From Rhodocyclaceae bacterium (GTDB lineage: Bacteria > Pseudomonadota > Gammaproteobacteria > Burkholderiales > Rhodocyclaceae): a stretch of DNA of 64,000 nucleotides. Where the stretch lies: contig JAUXOM010000152.1 of NCBI GenBank assembly GCA_030682175.1, positions 28,787-92,786 of the forward strand, written 5' to 3'. A program made the position numbers and the translations under genes. The notes beneath the pieces are model-generated. The model was not told the origin of the DNA, did not search any database, and saw only the letters and a list, made by a program, of their open reading frames with translations. Positions 54,782-62,591 of the stretch are shown here, piece by piece (position 1 is the first letter of the stretch; each line of letters begins with the position of its first letter).

Positions 54782-56389
54782 TTATTTGCTCCGTGTGTTG
54801 TCTGCTGCGCCGGCCAGTTTCGGCAGGCGCAGCCGGCCCAGTTGCTTGAGTCCGGCCGGCACGGCCTTCAGCAGCTTGTGGTGGCGCGGTCCATGCCAGC
54901 CGCCGATCAGGGTGACGGCTTCGCGCAGGCGCGGGTCGCCGCCCTGTTCGTGGGCGCAGTCCATCAGCAATTCGCCCGCGCTGGCGAGGTCGTTGATCTG
55001 TCCCAGCGTGTCTTGCAGCTGGGTCAGGTGGGCGAGCATGCGGCGCATGGCTTTGGGCGCGGCGAGCGGGGTGAAGAACTCCAAGGCATAGCGCAGCCGC
55101 TTGATATCGATGCGCAGCGCGTGCAGGGACGGCGGATTGTCGACGCGGGTTTGCGCGGCGAGTGCCAGCACCTTCTTGCGCAGGCGGCGCAGACGGCTTC
55201 TGGCGAAGGCCAGCAGGGTGATCGATTCCTCGTGCGTTTCTTTTGTCGCCGTCTCGCCAGTCCCACGGGGATTTCCTGCGGTCACGCCGACTTTTGCGGA
55301 TACGAGTGGCGCATGCAGCGCCGCCAGCGCCTGCAGGACGATGCTGCCGTAGCGCGGTGAGGCCATGAAGCGCAGGGCTTCCTGCCGGGCAGCGAAGCGG
55401 CGCTCGGTGATGATGCCGACCAGGGCGGCGAGGCGTGGTTCTTTGGGCAGGGCTTCCAACACCGGCGCGGCGATTTCGGCGAGTAAAACGTCGAAATCTC
55501 GGGCCTGGCCCAACACATTCATCAGATCGCGCAGCGGTTGCAACAGTTGTGCGGCGAAACCTTCCGGCAATATGGGGCCGAAGAGCCGCACCGCGGCGCG
55601 CAAGCGGCGCGTCGCGATGCGCATCTGGTGGATATATTCGGGGTCGGCGCTGTTGCAGGCAAGCGCGCCCGGATGATTGCGCTGCAGGTGGTCGAGGCAG
55701 CCCAGCGCAATCTGGCGGAAGGCCGCGGCGGGTGCCGCGCCGGCATCGAGTGGCATGGCAACGGCCTTGACCGGCGCATTGGGTGCCTGCTTGAACAGCT
55801 GGCTGCCGCGATCGGCTTTCGACAATGGTGCCGGCGCCAGCGGGATGCGTTCGGCGAAGGTTTGCGCCAAGGCGAGCAACTGCATCGGGTCGCCTTCGAT
55901 CAGCTCGATCTCGACTTCCGAGATGGCCTGGCGCTGGCCGGCGGCGGCGATCCAGCCACGGTCGAGCATCACCGCGATGCGCGTGCCGGGCGTCGTGGTG
56001 AAGAACCAGGTGATGCGCAGGAAATTGGTCTCGAAGATCGGTGCGATGTTTGTCTTGAGCTTGGGGCGGTCAAGCCATGAGCGAACTGCGTCATCGTCGA
56101 TGGCGCTAAAGTCGAAGTGCCCGGCGTAGGGCGTTTCCCACTCGGGTCGGGCGGAGAGCCCACCCGCCGCGTGGCCGGAGCATTTGACCGTCTGCAGCCA
56201 CTGCCCGTTCTTCGCGCGCAGCCGCAAGCCGATGCCGCGTTCCCGCAGTGCGAGCCGTGGGGTGTCGTAATACAGGTTGATCAGGCGGAACGATTGCTTG
56301 TTCGTTGCCTGCCGGAGCAGCGGGTGACGCAAAAACTTGCGCTGGGCATCTTCCGGCAGGGCCAGTTTGAGTTCGATTTCTTCAGCCAT
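54782..56389 (-). CDS. CYTH-CHAD domain protein with repeat-derived insertion
   Basis: 535 residues from ATG 56389. The N-terminal CYTH domain has the metal-binding MAEEIELKLALP and RLRAKNGQWLQTVKCSGH, IEIELIEG-type EVEIELIEGD. The C-terminal CHAD domain has IHQMRIATRRLRAAVRLF and LHALRIDIKRLRYALEFF. CYTH enzymes act on triphosphates; CHAD binds polyphosphate. In the middle of CHAD the segment AKVGVTAGNPRGTGETAT is encoded by a long family S repeat (55247-55294) and probably adds about 16 residues to a loop. The upstream 44 residues in the track come from family R repeat DNA. Confidence 0.92.
   Translation of the reverse strand: MAEEIELKLALPEDAQRKFLRHPLLRQATNKQSFRLINLYYDTPRLALRERGIGLRLRAKNGQWLQTVKCSGHAAGGLSARPEWETPYAGHFDFSAIDDDAVRSWLDRPKLKTNIAPIFETNFLRITWFFTTTPGTRIAVMLDRGWIAAAGQRQAISEVEIELIEGDPMQLLALAQTFAERIPLAPAPLSKADRGSQLFKQAPNAPVKAVAMPLDAGAAPAAAFRQIALGCLDHLQRNHPGALACNSADPEYIHQMRIATRRLRAAVRLFGPILPEGFAAQLLQPLRDLMNVLGQARDFDVLLAEIAAPVLEALPKEPRLAALVGIITERRFAARQEALRFMASPRYGSIVLQALAALHAPLVSAKVGVTAGNPRGTGETATKETHEESITLLAFARSRLRRLRKKVLALAAQTRVDNPPSLHALRIDIKRLRYALEFFTPLAAPKAMRRMLAHLTQLQDTLGQINDLASAGELLMDCAHEQGGDPRLREAVTLIGGWHGPRHHKLLKAVPAGLKQLGRLRLPKLAGAADNTRSK
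55247..55294 (-). repeat. Long modular repeat (family S, 48 bp) inside the CYTH-CHAD gene
   Basis: Full 48-base form with the central module, read in frame as KVGVTAGNPRGTGETA. The outer parts use the same frame as the murA and mshL copies (KVG...TA), so the 24-base module adds exactly eight codons. Confidence 0.85.
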
Positions 56390-56402
56390 GAGATTTCCCT
56401 TT

Positions 56403-56570
56403 AGTCTTTCCGCCGGGCCGCCGCACCATGTCCAATGAGGCAAGACGGCACGCGGCGCCAGCCGCAACCCCCACCGTAGCACCAAGAGTGCTCCCCGTGA
56501 TAAACGAGCATAGCGAGTCAACAGTCACCTCCCCGCGAGGGGAGGACGGGAGGGGCGGGTGGGACGGGAG
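56403..56570 (+). repeat. GC-rich dispersed repeat (family R, copy 6a)
   Basis: First of two tandem copies between the CYTH-CHAD and permease genes. It has CGCCGGGCCGCC, CGGCACGCGGCGCCAGCCGC, AAACGAGCATAGCGAG and CACCTCCCCGCGAGGGGAGG. It lies upstream of the CYTH-CHAD start and may carry the terminator hairpin of the upstream pump genes. Confidence 0.8.
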
Positions 56571-56587
56571 AGGTGGGTATAGCCTTG

Positions 56588-56727
56588 CCGCCGGGCCGCC
56601 CCAAGGCAAGGCGGCACGCGGCGCCAGCCGCACTCCGCTCCCCAGCACGAACGGAGCGCCCCGTAACAGACGAGCGCAGCGAGCAACAGTCACCTCCCCG
56701 CGAGGGGAGGACGGGAGGGGCGGGCGT
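56588..56727 (+). repeat. GC-rich dispersed repeat (family R, copy 6b)
   Basis: Second tandem copy, nearly the same as 6a, with CCGGGCCGCCCCAAGGCAAG, GGCGCCAGCCGC, CAGACGAGCGCAGCGAG and CACCTCCCCGCGAGGGGAGG. It ends against the permease stop codon at 56728. Confidence 0.8.
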
Positions 56728-57966
56728 CTACTCATGTCGCAGTGCCTCGATAGGCGACAGGCGCGCGGCCTGGCGGGCCGGATAGTAGCCGAAGAAAATG
56801 CCGATGGCGGCGGCGAAGCTCACCGCCAGCGCCGTGGCGAAGGGTGACAGCTTGATCGGCCATTCGGCCAGTGCACCGATCAGTTCCGCGCCCAGGCTAC
56901 CCAGCAGCACGCCGATCAGCCCGCCGATCAGCGAGAGGGTAATGGCTTCGATGAGGAACTGGCGCAGGATGTCGCCCGATTTCGCGCCGACCGCGCGGCG
57001 CAGCCCGATTTCGCGCGTGCGCTCGGTGACCGACACCAGCATGATGTTCATGATGCCGATGCCGCCGACCAGCAGAGAAACCGAGGCCACCGCGGCCAGC
57101 AGCATGGCCATCACCCGTGACGAGTCCTCGCGCGCCTGCAGGATTTCGGTGAGGTTGCGCAGGTTGAAGTCGTCTTCCTGGCCCGGTTGCAGGCGATGCC
57201 GCTGGCGCAGCAGATCGCGCACCTTCTCCTCGGCGATTTTCAGGTCGACGCCATCGCGCGCCTTGATGCTGATCGAGCCGACCGAACGCGACTTAGCCAG
57301 CACCGTGGCTCCCAGCACGCGGTTGCGTGCGGTGCTGATCGGCATCAGCACAACATCGTCCTGATCGCTGCCGGACAGGTTCTGCCCCTTGCCGGCCAGC
57401 ACGCCGATGACGGTCAGTGGCACGTTGCGGATGCGGATCACCTGGTCAATCGGGCTTTCGTCGCCGAACAGGCTGGTGGCGACCGTCTGGCCGATGATCG
57501 CGACTTTTGCCGCGCCGTTGATTTCCGCCGGATCGAAATAGCGGCCATCGGCCAGCGTCCACGCGCGCACCTCGAAATAGTCGGGCGTGATGCCATAAAA
57601 AGTGGTCGACCAGTTGCTGTTGCCGGCCACCACCTGGCCGCTGCCGCGCAGGGTAGGGGCTGCGCCGACGAGATACTCGGGCAATTCGCGGGCGATGGCG
57701 TAGGCATCGTCCTCGCTGATGGTGTGGGTGGCACCGGCCGCCGAGCGGGCGCCGCCCTGGGATGCCGAGGCAGAAAAAACAATGAGCAGATTCGAACCGA
57801 GACTTTTTATCTGCGCTTCGACCTTCTCCTGGGCGCCGCTGCCGACGGCGATCATGATGATCACGGCGGCCACGCCGATGATGATGCCGAGCATGGTCAG
57901 TGCCGAGCGCAGCAGATTGACGCGCAGTGCTTTCAGCGCGATCAACAGGGTGGCGTAGAAGTTCAT
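56728..57966 (-). CDS. MacB-type ABC transporter permease
   Basis: 412 residues from ATG 57966. An N-terminal membrane helix followed by NLLRSALTMLGIIIGVAAVIIMIAVGSGAQ, a large periplasmic MacB_PCD domain, and three C-terminal helices with GGIGIMNIMLVSVTERTREIGLRRAVGA and GYYPARQAARLSPIEALRHE. It forms a mechanotransmission-type exporter with the ATPase and fusion protein encoded upstream. The track's first 29 residues come from repeat DNA. Confidence 0.92.
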   Translation of the reverse strand: MNFYATLLIALKALRVNLLRSALTMLGIIIGVAAVIIMIAVGSGAQEKVEAQIKSLGSNLLIVFSASASQGGARSAAGATHTISEDDAYAIARELPEYLVGAAPTLRGSGQVVAGNSNWSTTFYGITPDYFEVRAWTLADGRYFDPAEINGAAKVAIIGQTVATSLFGDESPIDQVIRIRNVPLTVIGVLAGKGQNLSGSDQDDVVLMPISTARNRVLGATVLAKSRSVGSISIKARDGVDLKIAEEKVRDLLRQRHRLQPGQEDDFNLRNLTEILQAREDSSRVMAMLLAAVASVSLLVGGIGIMNIMLVSVTERTREIGLRRAVGAKSGDILRQFLIEAITLSLIGGLIGVLLGSLGAELIGALAEWPIKLSPFATALAVSFAAAIGIFFGYYPARQAARLSPIEALRHE

Positions 57967-58050
57967 GGCAGCGCCCGGTCGCCCGAAGCTGCCATGCGTC
58001 CCTCCGGGGGAGGGCAGCGAGTTGTTGTTACGAGCGTGGGGGGGCATTTT
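57967..58050 (-). repeat. GC-rich dispersed repeat (family R, copy 7, diverged)
   Basis: Sits exactly in the gap between the permease and ATPase genes. It contains GGTCGCCCGAAGCTGCCATG, CCCTCCGGGGGAGGGCAGCGAG and CGAGCGTGGGGGGGCAT; the last part matches the end of copy 2. It may reduce coupling between the two genes. Confidence 0.55.
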
Positions 58051-58790
58051 CATGCCGCGGCCGGATCTGGCAGAGCGGCCAGGTCGGCGCTGGCATCATG
58101 CGGCGTGTTGGGCCGGTCATTGACCACGCGGCCGTCGAGAAAGCTGATGATGCGGCTGGCGTAGGCGGCGATGTCGTGTTCGTGCGTCACGACCACGATG
58201 GTCATGCCGTCGCGATTGAGGGTCTGCAGCAGCGCCATGATCTCGATGCCGGTGCGCGAGTCGAGTGCGCCGGTCGGCTCGTCGGCCAGCACCAGTGCCG
58301 GGTCGTTGGCCAGTGCGCGGGCGATGGCGACGCGCTGCTGCTGGCCGCCCGACAGTTGCGCCGGGTGATGTCCTGCGCGCTCGGTCAAGCCGACCTGGGC
58401 GAGGCGCTGTGCGGCGCGTGCATGGCGGTCAGCCAGTGCCAGCCCGCGATACAGCAGGGGCAGGGCGACATTGTCGAGCGCCGAAGTGCGCGGCAACAGA
58501 TTGAAATGCTGAAAGATGAAGCCGATGCGCCGGTTGCGCAATCCCGCCAGCGCGTCATCCGACAGGCGTGCGACCGCTTCGCCATCCAGCCAGTATTCGC
58601 CGCCACTGGGATGGTCGAGACAGCCCAGCAGATTCATGAAGGTGGACTTGCCCGAGCCCGACGGCCCCATCACGGCGACAAATTCGCCGCGCGCGATTTC
58701 CAGCGACACCCCCTGCAAGGCCGGCACGCGCGTGTCGCCGAGCAGATAGTCCTTGGTGAGAGCAACGGTGCGGATCAGTGGCGCGTTCAT
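58050..58790 (-). CDS. MacB-type ABC transporter ATP-binding protein
   Basis: 246 residues from ATG 58790, with Walker [19 protein letters not shown], signature [19 protein letters not shown] and Walker [14 protein letters not shown], typical of the LolD/MacB ATPase group. ATPase and permease are separate chains here, unlike E. coli MacB. The track extension to 59066 overlaps the fusion protein gene and is not real. Confidence 0.92.
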   Translation of the reverse strand: MNAPLIRTVALTKDYLLGDTRVPALQGVSLEIARGEFVAVMGPSGSGKSTFMNLLGCLDHPSGGEYWLDGEAVARLSDDALAGLRNRRIGFIFQHFNLLPRTSALDNVALPLLYRGLALADRHARAAQRLAQVGLTERAGHHPAQLSGGQQQRVAIARALANDPALVLADEPTGALDSRTGIEIMALLQTLNRDGMTIVVVTHEHDIAAYASRIISFLDGRVVNDRPNTPHDASADLAALPDPAAA

Positions 58791-58797
58791 GCCACGC

Positions 58798-60069
58798 TCA
58801 GAACATCCGTGGGGTCGCCAGCTTCGGCTTTTCGGCTGCAGCCGTGCCGACAATGAATTCGCGGCCCTCGGCCAGATCGCCGTCGAGCAGTTCGGTCTGG
58901 GTGCCATCGTTGATGCCGGTCTTGACCTCGATGAGCGTCGGCTTGCCATCCTTGCCAAGCATCCAGAGCTTCCCGCTGGTGCCCGCTCGGTTTCCGCCTT
59001 TGCCCATGCCGCTACCGCCGCCTCCACCACTGCCCGGCTGCCGTGCTGCCGGCGCCGACTTTTCATCGCTGGGCGGGCGGAAGCGCAGCGCGGCGTTGGC
59101 GATCTTCAGCACGCTGTCCTTATGGGCGGTGGTGATGCGCACATTGGCCGTCATGCCGGGCAGCAGGATCAGGTCGGGGTTGGCGGCATCGATGATGACG
59201 GTGTAGGAGACGACGTTCGACACGACCAGTGCCGACTTGCGCACCTGGGTAACGGTGCCCTTGAAGCGTTTGCCGGGGAAGGCATCGACGGTAAACGTCG
59301 CCTCCTGGCCAGTCTTGAGCCGGCCGACATCGGCTTCGTCGATGGCGGTTTCGACCCGCATGTCGGCAAGGTTCCTGGCGATGACGAACATTTCTGGCGC
59401 CTGCAGGCTGGCCGCCACGGTCTGCCCCGGTTCGACGCTGCGCTTGATGACGATGCCATCGGCCGGAGCGCGAATTTCGGTGCGACCAAGATCGACCTGG
59501 GCCTGTCCGAGCTGCGCGCTGCGCTGCTTGACGAGCGCCTCGCTATTTCTTCCCTGCGCCTCGACGACGCGCTGCTGGGCGCGCGCGGCTTCGAGCAGGG
59601 TCTGCGCCTTATCGAGTTCGGCCGGAGAAATGAAATTCTTGTCCACCAGGGTTTTCTTGCGCGTGTAATCGCGCTCGGCATCCATGAGATTGACCTTGGC
59701 GCGATACAACTCGGCCTGCTGCACGGACACCGTGGCGCGCGCCGCCTCAAGGTCTGCCTCGGCCTGCCGCACGCGGTGCTCATATGTTTCCGGGGCCAGT
59801 TGCGCGAGCAGTTGGCCGGCCTTCACTGCGCTGTTGTAGTCGACCAGTATTTCCCGAATCTGCCCGGAAATCTGCGAGCTGACCTGCACCGACACCACCG
59901 GGCTGAGCGTGCCGGTCGCGGATACCGACGCCGTGATCGGGCCGCGTTCGATGGCGGCGAATTTATAGGCGGTGCTGTCGGCCGGGTCGGCAAAATACCG
60001 ATAGGCGGCATAGCCACCTCCCAGCAGGGCGAGGGTCAGGGCGGCAAGGGTCAGGCGGCGCAGTTTCAT
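58798..60069 (-). CDS. MacA-like membrane fusion protein
   Basis: 423 residues from ATG 60069: N-terminal anchor (KLRRLTLAALTLALLGGGYAAY), barrel-sandwich and long coiled-coil hairpin (AEADLEAARATVSVQQAELYRAKVNLMDAERDYTRKKTLV), lipoyl half GRTEIRAPADGIVIKRSVEPGQTVAA and a beta-barrel. It bridges the inner-membrane pump and an outer-membrane TolC-like channel. A glycine-rich insert (PGSGGGGGSGMGKGGNRAG) and a diverged family S repeat (59039-59062) lie side by side near residues 340-365. Confidence 0.9.
   Translation of the reverse strand: MKLRRLTLAALTLALLGGGYAAYRYFADPADSTAYKFAAIERGPITASVSATGTLSPVVSVQVSSQISGQIREILVDYNSAVKAGQLLAQLAPETYEHRVRQAEADLEAARATVSVQQAELYRAKVNLMDAERDYTRKKTLVDKNFISPAELDKAQTLLEAARAQQRVVEAQGRNSEALVKQRSAQLGQAQVDLGRTEIRAPADGIVIKRSVEPGQTVAASLQAPEMFVIARNLADMRVETAIDEADVGRLKTGQEATFTVDAFPGKRFKGTVTQVRKSALVVSNVVSYTVIIDAANPDLILLPGMTANVRITTAHKDSVLKIANAALRFRPPSDEKSAPAARQPGSGGGGGSGMGKGGNRAGTSGKLWMLGKDGKPTLIEVKTGINDGTQTELLDGDLAEGREFIVGTAAAEKPKLATPRMF
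59039..59062 (-). repeat. Diverged short modular repeat (family S) inside the MacA-like gene
   Basis: About 20 of 24 positions match the consensus. It is read DEKSAPAARQ. The lower identity makes it the weakest full-length copy. Confidence 0.4.
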
Positions 60070-60108
60070 TTTTTCATTGTAGCCGAAGCCGCCACCATGA
60101 AAAAACGG

Positions 60109-60156
60109 CGCCGTACCGCCAGTCCCACGGGGATTCCCTGCGGTCACGCCGACTTT
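60109..60156 (-). repeat. Long modular repeat (family S, 48 bp), intergenic
   Basis: Full 48-base form just upstream of the MacA-like start, in reverse orientation, with the central module (GATTCCCTGCGGTCA). It is the best intergenic full-length copy. Confidence 0.85.
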
Positions 60157-60173
60157 TACAGACCCTTGCGCCT

Positions 60174-60212
60174 AACTTTCATGATCGGGGGCGAGCGCCT
60201 CCGATCATGAAA
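60174..60212. repeat. Hairpin repeat (family H, copy 2)
   Basis: AACTTTCATGATCGG... pairs with CCGATCATGAAAA around a short GC loop. Same family as 35189 and 60491. Confidence 0.65.
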
Positions 60213-60346
60213 ACGCCCGCCCCCTTTGCCCCCCTCGCGGGGGGTTCTTAACGGCTCGCTGCGCTCGCGTATCACGGGGTGCTCCGCTCGGATGCATGTG
60301 CGGGTTGCGGCTGGCGCCGCGTGCCGCGTTTGCTTGGCAGCCCTCA
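60213..60346 (-). repeat. GC-rich dispersed repeat (family R, copy 8)
   Basis: Reverse orientation: CCCCTCGCGGGGGGTTCTTA, CGGCTCGCTGCGCTCG, GTGCGGGTTGCGGCTGGCGC and CGCGTGCCGCGTTTGCTTGG. It is very close to copy 1 read on the opposite strand. Confidence 0.8.
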
Positions 60347-60347
60347 A

Positions 60348-60408
60348 TCCCTCTCCCGCAAGCGGGAGAGGGAAGCTATCTGCCTCCTCTCTCCCACTGG
60401 GAGAGAGG
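60348..60408. repeat. Two adjacent CT/GA-rich hairpins
   Basis: TCCCTCTCCCGC/GCGGGAGAGGGA (60348-60373) and CCTCTCTCCCA/TGGGAGAGAGG (60386-60408) are near-perfect stem-loops, followed by another GGGAGAGAGG. This is a common intergenic palindrome type in beta- and gammaproteobacteria. Confidence 0.7.
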
Positions 60409-60460
60409 TCGGGAGAGAGGGATTGGCCCGGCGCAAACGCTGCGACAGGTGTGGATTTAA

Positions 60461-60484
60461 CGACGTCCCACCAGCGCCGACTTT
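60461..60484 (-). repeat. Short modular repeat (family S, 24 bp), intergenic
   Basis: About 22 of 24 positions match the consensus (CGACGTCCCACCAGCGCCGA...). It is followed six bases later by a family H hairpin. Confidence 0.7.
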
Positions 60485-60490
60485 CACACT

Positions 60491-60530
60491 AACTTTCATG
60501 GTCGGCAAGGCCGCCCAGAATAATGAAAGT
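60491..60530. repeat. Hairpin repeat (family H, copy 3, diverged)
   Basis: AACTTTCATGGTCGGC pairs imperfectly with ATAATGAAAGT. It is related to the copies at 35189 and 60174. Confidence 0.5.
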
Positions 60531-60550
60531 CTTACGTCATGCCAGTTAAT

Positions 60551-60595
60551 GTAGGTCGGGCGCAAGCCCGACTGTCGGGCTTGCGCCCGACCTAC
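60551..60595. repeat. Perfect 21-bp inverted repeat
   Basis: GTAGGTCGGGCGCAAGCCCG plus one base is followed by a three-base loop and its exact complement. This GTAGGTCGGGC type is a widespread intergenic palindrome in proteobacteria. Confidence 0.85.
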
Positions 60596-60652
60596 ACGGG
60601 TGTGTTTCACGCTAACAGGCATGCCCATGGCCGCCACCCCAGATCATGAAAG

Positions 60653-60722
60653 CCGTCATTCCGGGCTTGACCCGGAATCGTGGTTTTCTTCTGGATACCG
60701 GCCTGCGCCGGTATGACAGGGC
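60653..60722. repeat. Composite palindromic repeat (GTCATTCCGGGCTTGACCCGG type)
   Basis: ATTCCGGG/CCCGGAAT around CTTGA and ATACCGGC/GCCGGTAT around CTGC, the familiar two-hairpin intergenic element ending GTATGACAGG. It completes a 590-base region (60157-60745) that holds repeats and no gene I can support. Confidence 0.75.
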
Positions 60723-60745
60723 AGGAGTGTTTCACGCGACACGCT

Positions 60746-61669
60746 TCAACGACCATACAGCACATCACCGGCTTGCGCGGCAGGGGTTTTCATCTGCGGG
60801 ACAATTTCGGCCAGGCTATGGCGCGGCTGCACGTTCTTGACGATCGCCGTGGCGATCCGCTGGCGAGAGTCGGCGAGTGCTTCGCCTGTTGGCGTCTTGA
60901 GGTTGTTTGCGGCAGCGCGCGTGAGCACCAATTCCGTGCCGACTTCGAGACCGCTCTCGCTGCCCACATCCATGACCAGGCGGCGCCCATCGACCTGAGT
61001 TACCCGGGCGGCAAAGGGCAGGCAAGTCACGGTGCTTTCCACCCAGGCGCCCAGTTCGGCCAGCAACTCATGGTAAACCCTGCCCAGACGCGACTGACGG
61101 AAATCCTCACTGCCCGGCAGCACGGTCTTCGGCAATTGCCCGCTGAACTGCAACTGCCGTGAGAATTCGCGCCGCGCCAGCAGTTCACCGCTGAAACCGT
61201 CATAGATATAGGCCTCCACGATCAATTGGCGCACCGGGAGAAACAGGACATTGCTGGCGGTACCGAAATCGCGGAACACGCCGGCGATCACATACTGCGC
61301 GCGCTCCTGGCTCACCCAGCGGGTCAGTGCCGTGCGCTCAACCTCGGGCGCAGCCTCGATCGACACAAACGGGAAACGCTGTGCCGCCGCAGTCGCGAGC
61401 AAGCTGCCGCGCTGACTGATCTGGTGCGTCAGATCATCCGCCGCCATGTGCGGCCAACCCATGAAGTCGCCAGAACGAATCTGCTCGGGATGGCGCAGGG
61501 GGAACGAGGTCACCACCACCTTGCGCAAGGGCCGCTCGGCGCAAGCTTCGGCAATGGGCTTGATCGCGCCAAGGGAGTCGGCTGTCGGTGATGGGGCGAA
61601 CGCAGTGCAAGCGCCGAGAACCAGCGCAGCGGCGAGGGCAAGCGACGACAATGCTTTATCAGACTTCAT
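60746..61669 (-). CDS. Putative lipoprotein, FlgT-like
   Basis: 307 residues with a lipoprotein signal (LALAAALVLGACTAF; lipobox LGAC). The middle resembles the TolB-N-like domain of flagellar assembly protein FlgT (KVVVTSFPLRHPEQIRSGDF, YVIAGVFRDFG...RQLIVEAYIYDGFSGELLARREFS). The C-terminus (ARVTQVDGRRLVMDVGSESGLEVGTELVLTRA) matches the FlgT_C-type beta-barrel. No flagellar gene is visible nearby, so it may serve another envelope structure. The family call is moderate. Confidence 0.6.
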   Translation of the reverse strand: MKSDKALSSLALAAALVLGACTAFAPSPTADSLGAIKPIAEACAERPLRKVVVTSFPLRHPEQIRSGDFMGWPHMAADDLTHQISQRGSLLATAAAQRFPFVSIEAAPEVERTALTRWVSQERAQYVIAGVFRDFGTASNVLFLPVRQLIVEAYIYDGFSGELLARREFSRQLQFSGQLPKTVLPGSEDFRQSRLGRVYHELLAELGAWVESTVTCLPFAARVTQVDGRRLVMDVGSESGLEVGTELVLTRAAANNLKTPTGEALADSRQRIATAIVKNVQPRHSLAEIVPQMKTPAAQAGDVLYGR

Positions 61670-61972
61670 GCGCGATCCTGGCGAGAAGAAATGCCCCGCA
61701 TGGGGTACTTGTAACAGCCGTCAATTCAACGCCGACAAGGAACCACCAGAAGCAGAAAAAAGAGCGGCAAACCGCTGCGATATCAATCCTTGCCGATCAC
61801 CCGGGCAAGAAAGCGTAAGCGGGCACGGCTCCCGGTACAGTTGGCTGCGCCTGAATACTGTGTGCTTGAGCCGTTGCTCCGTGTCCTCTGTGCTCTCTGT
61901 GCTCTCTGTGGTGCGAACCGGGGTTTTTAACGTGAAACGTGGAACGTTTTCGTGAACCACCATTCAACCATC
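61670..61972. other. Intergenic region with CTCTGTG tandem units
   Basis: About 300 bases without a supported gene. Around 61880-61912 the sequence TCCTCTGTGCTCTCTGTGCT carries repeated CTCTGTG units, a motif seen in many intergenic regions of environmental bacteria. Frames on both strands are short and show no family motif. Confidence 0.55.
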
Positions 61973-62074
61973 GTCATTCCCGCGCGTCATTCCCGCATGC
62001 TTTTATCGGGGACGGGAAACCATAGTCCATCAGTCTGACCGCCACAGTATGGATTGCCGCCTGCGCGGGAATGA
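61973..62074. repeat. GTCATTCCCGC-type palindromic repeat split by a group II intron
   Basis: CGTCATTCCCGCGCGTCATT on the left and CCGCCTGCGCGGGAATGA on the right are the two arms of the common GTCATTCCCGC intergenic palindrome. The expected final C of GGAATGAC is missing here: the intron 5' end follows directly. The last base of the window is a C that may be the continuation of the repeat. Confidence 0.65.
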
Positions 62075-62591
62075 GTGCGCCTGTGAAGGCGCGATAACAG
62101 CATGGTGGAAGTCCGTGTCGGGGCAAGCCAAGACCCCGAAGCTGAAGGTAACTGCGTCGCTGCGAGGCGGGGTGGAGAGCAACCGGAAGCGAACTGGCGG
62201 TCCGCAGGATAACGAACTTGATTCGGCGGGATGTGGCGACGAGCCTGCTCATTTGTGGCGAAGTCTGGAACTCGCCCGGCACGCTGAATTTGGCGTGTAA
62301 AGCGATGCTGGGGCGCATCACGTGGGTGGAGGCGGAACGTTGGGAAGTTGTCGCGAGATAAGCAGGGAGACCTGTCGCTGAAGTGACGGAGGCAGGAGTC
62401 AGAGTCTTTGTAGTACCGCAGGACGGAGAAAGGAAGCCATGGCACAAACCGAGGGAAACCGACGTTCGCGAGCAGGGGAGCCAACCCCGCCTACCGCTTG
62501 CCCTGCCCGTTCGAGACGCACGGAAAGCAAAGCCGCGCCGAGGGAAGGGAGACAGGAAGGTGGACGTGCGAAGACTGGAAAGAGGTAGCGC

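Noticed and set aside
58085-58110. Additional family S copy near AGGTCGGCGCTGGCATCATG
   Set aside because: Only about 11 bases match the consensus, no better than chance in this GC-rich DNA.
57187-58164. 325-residue plus-strand ORF across the MacB-like permease
   Set aside because: Shadow of a permease with conserved motifs; rich in Asp, His and Gly as is typical of antisense frames here.
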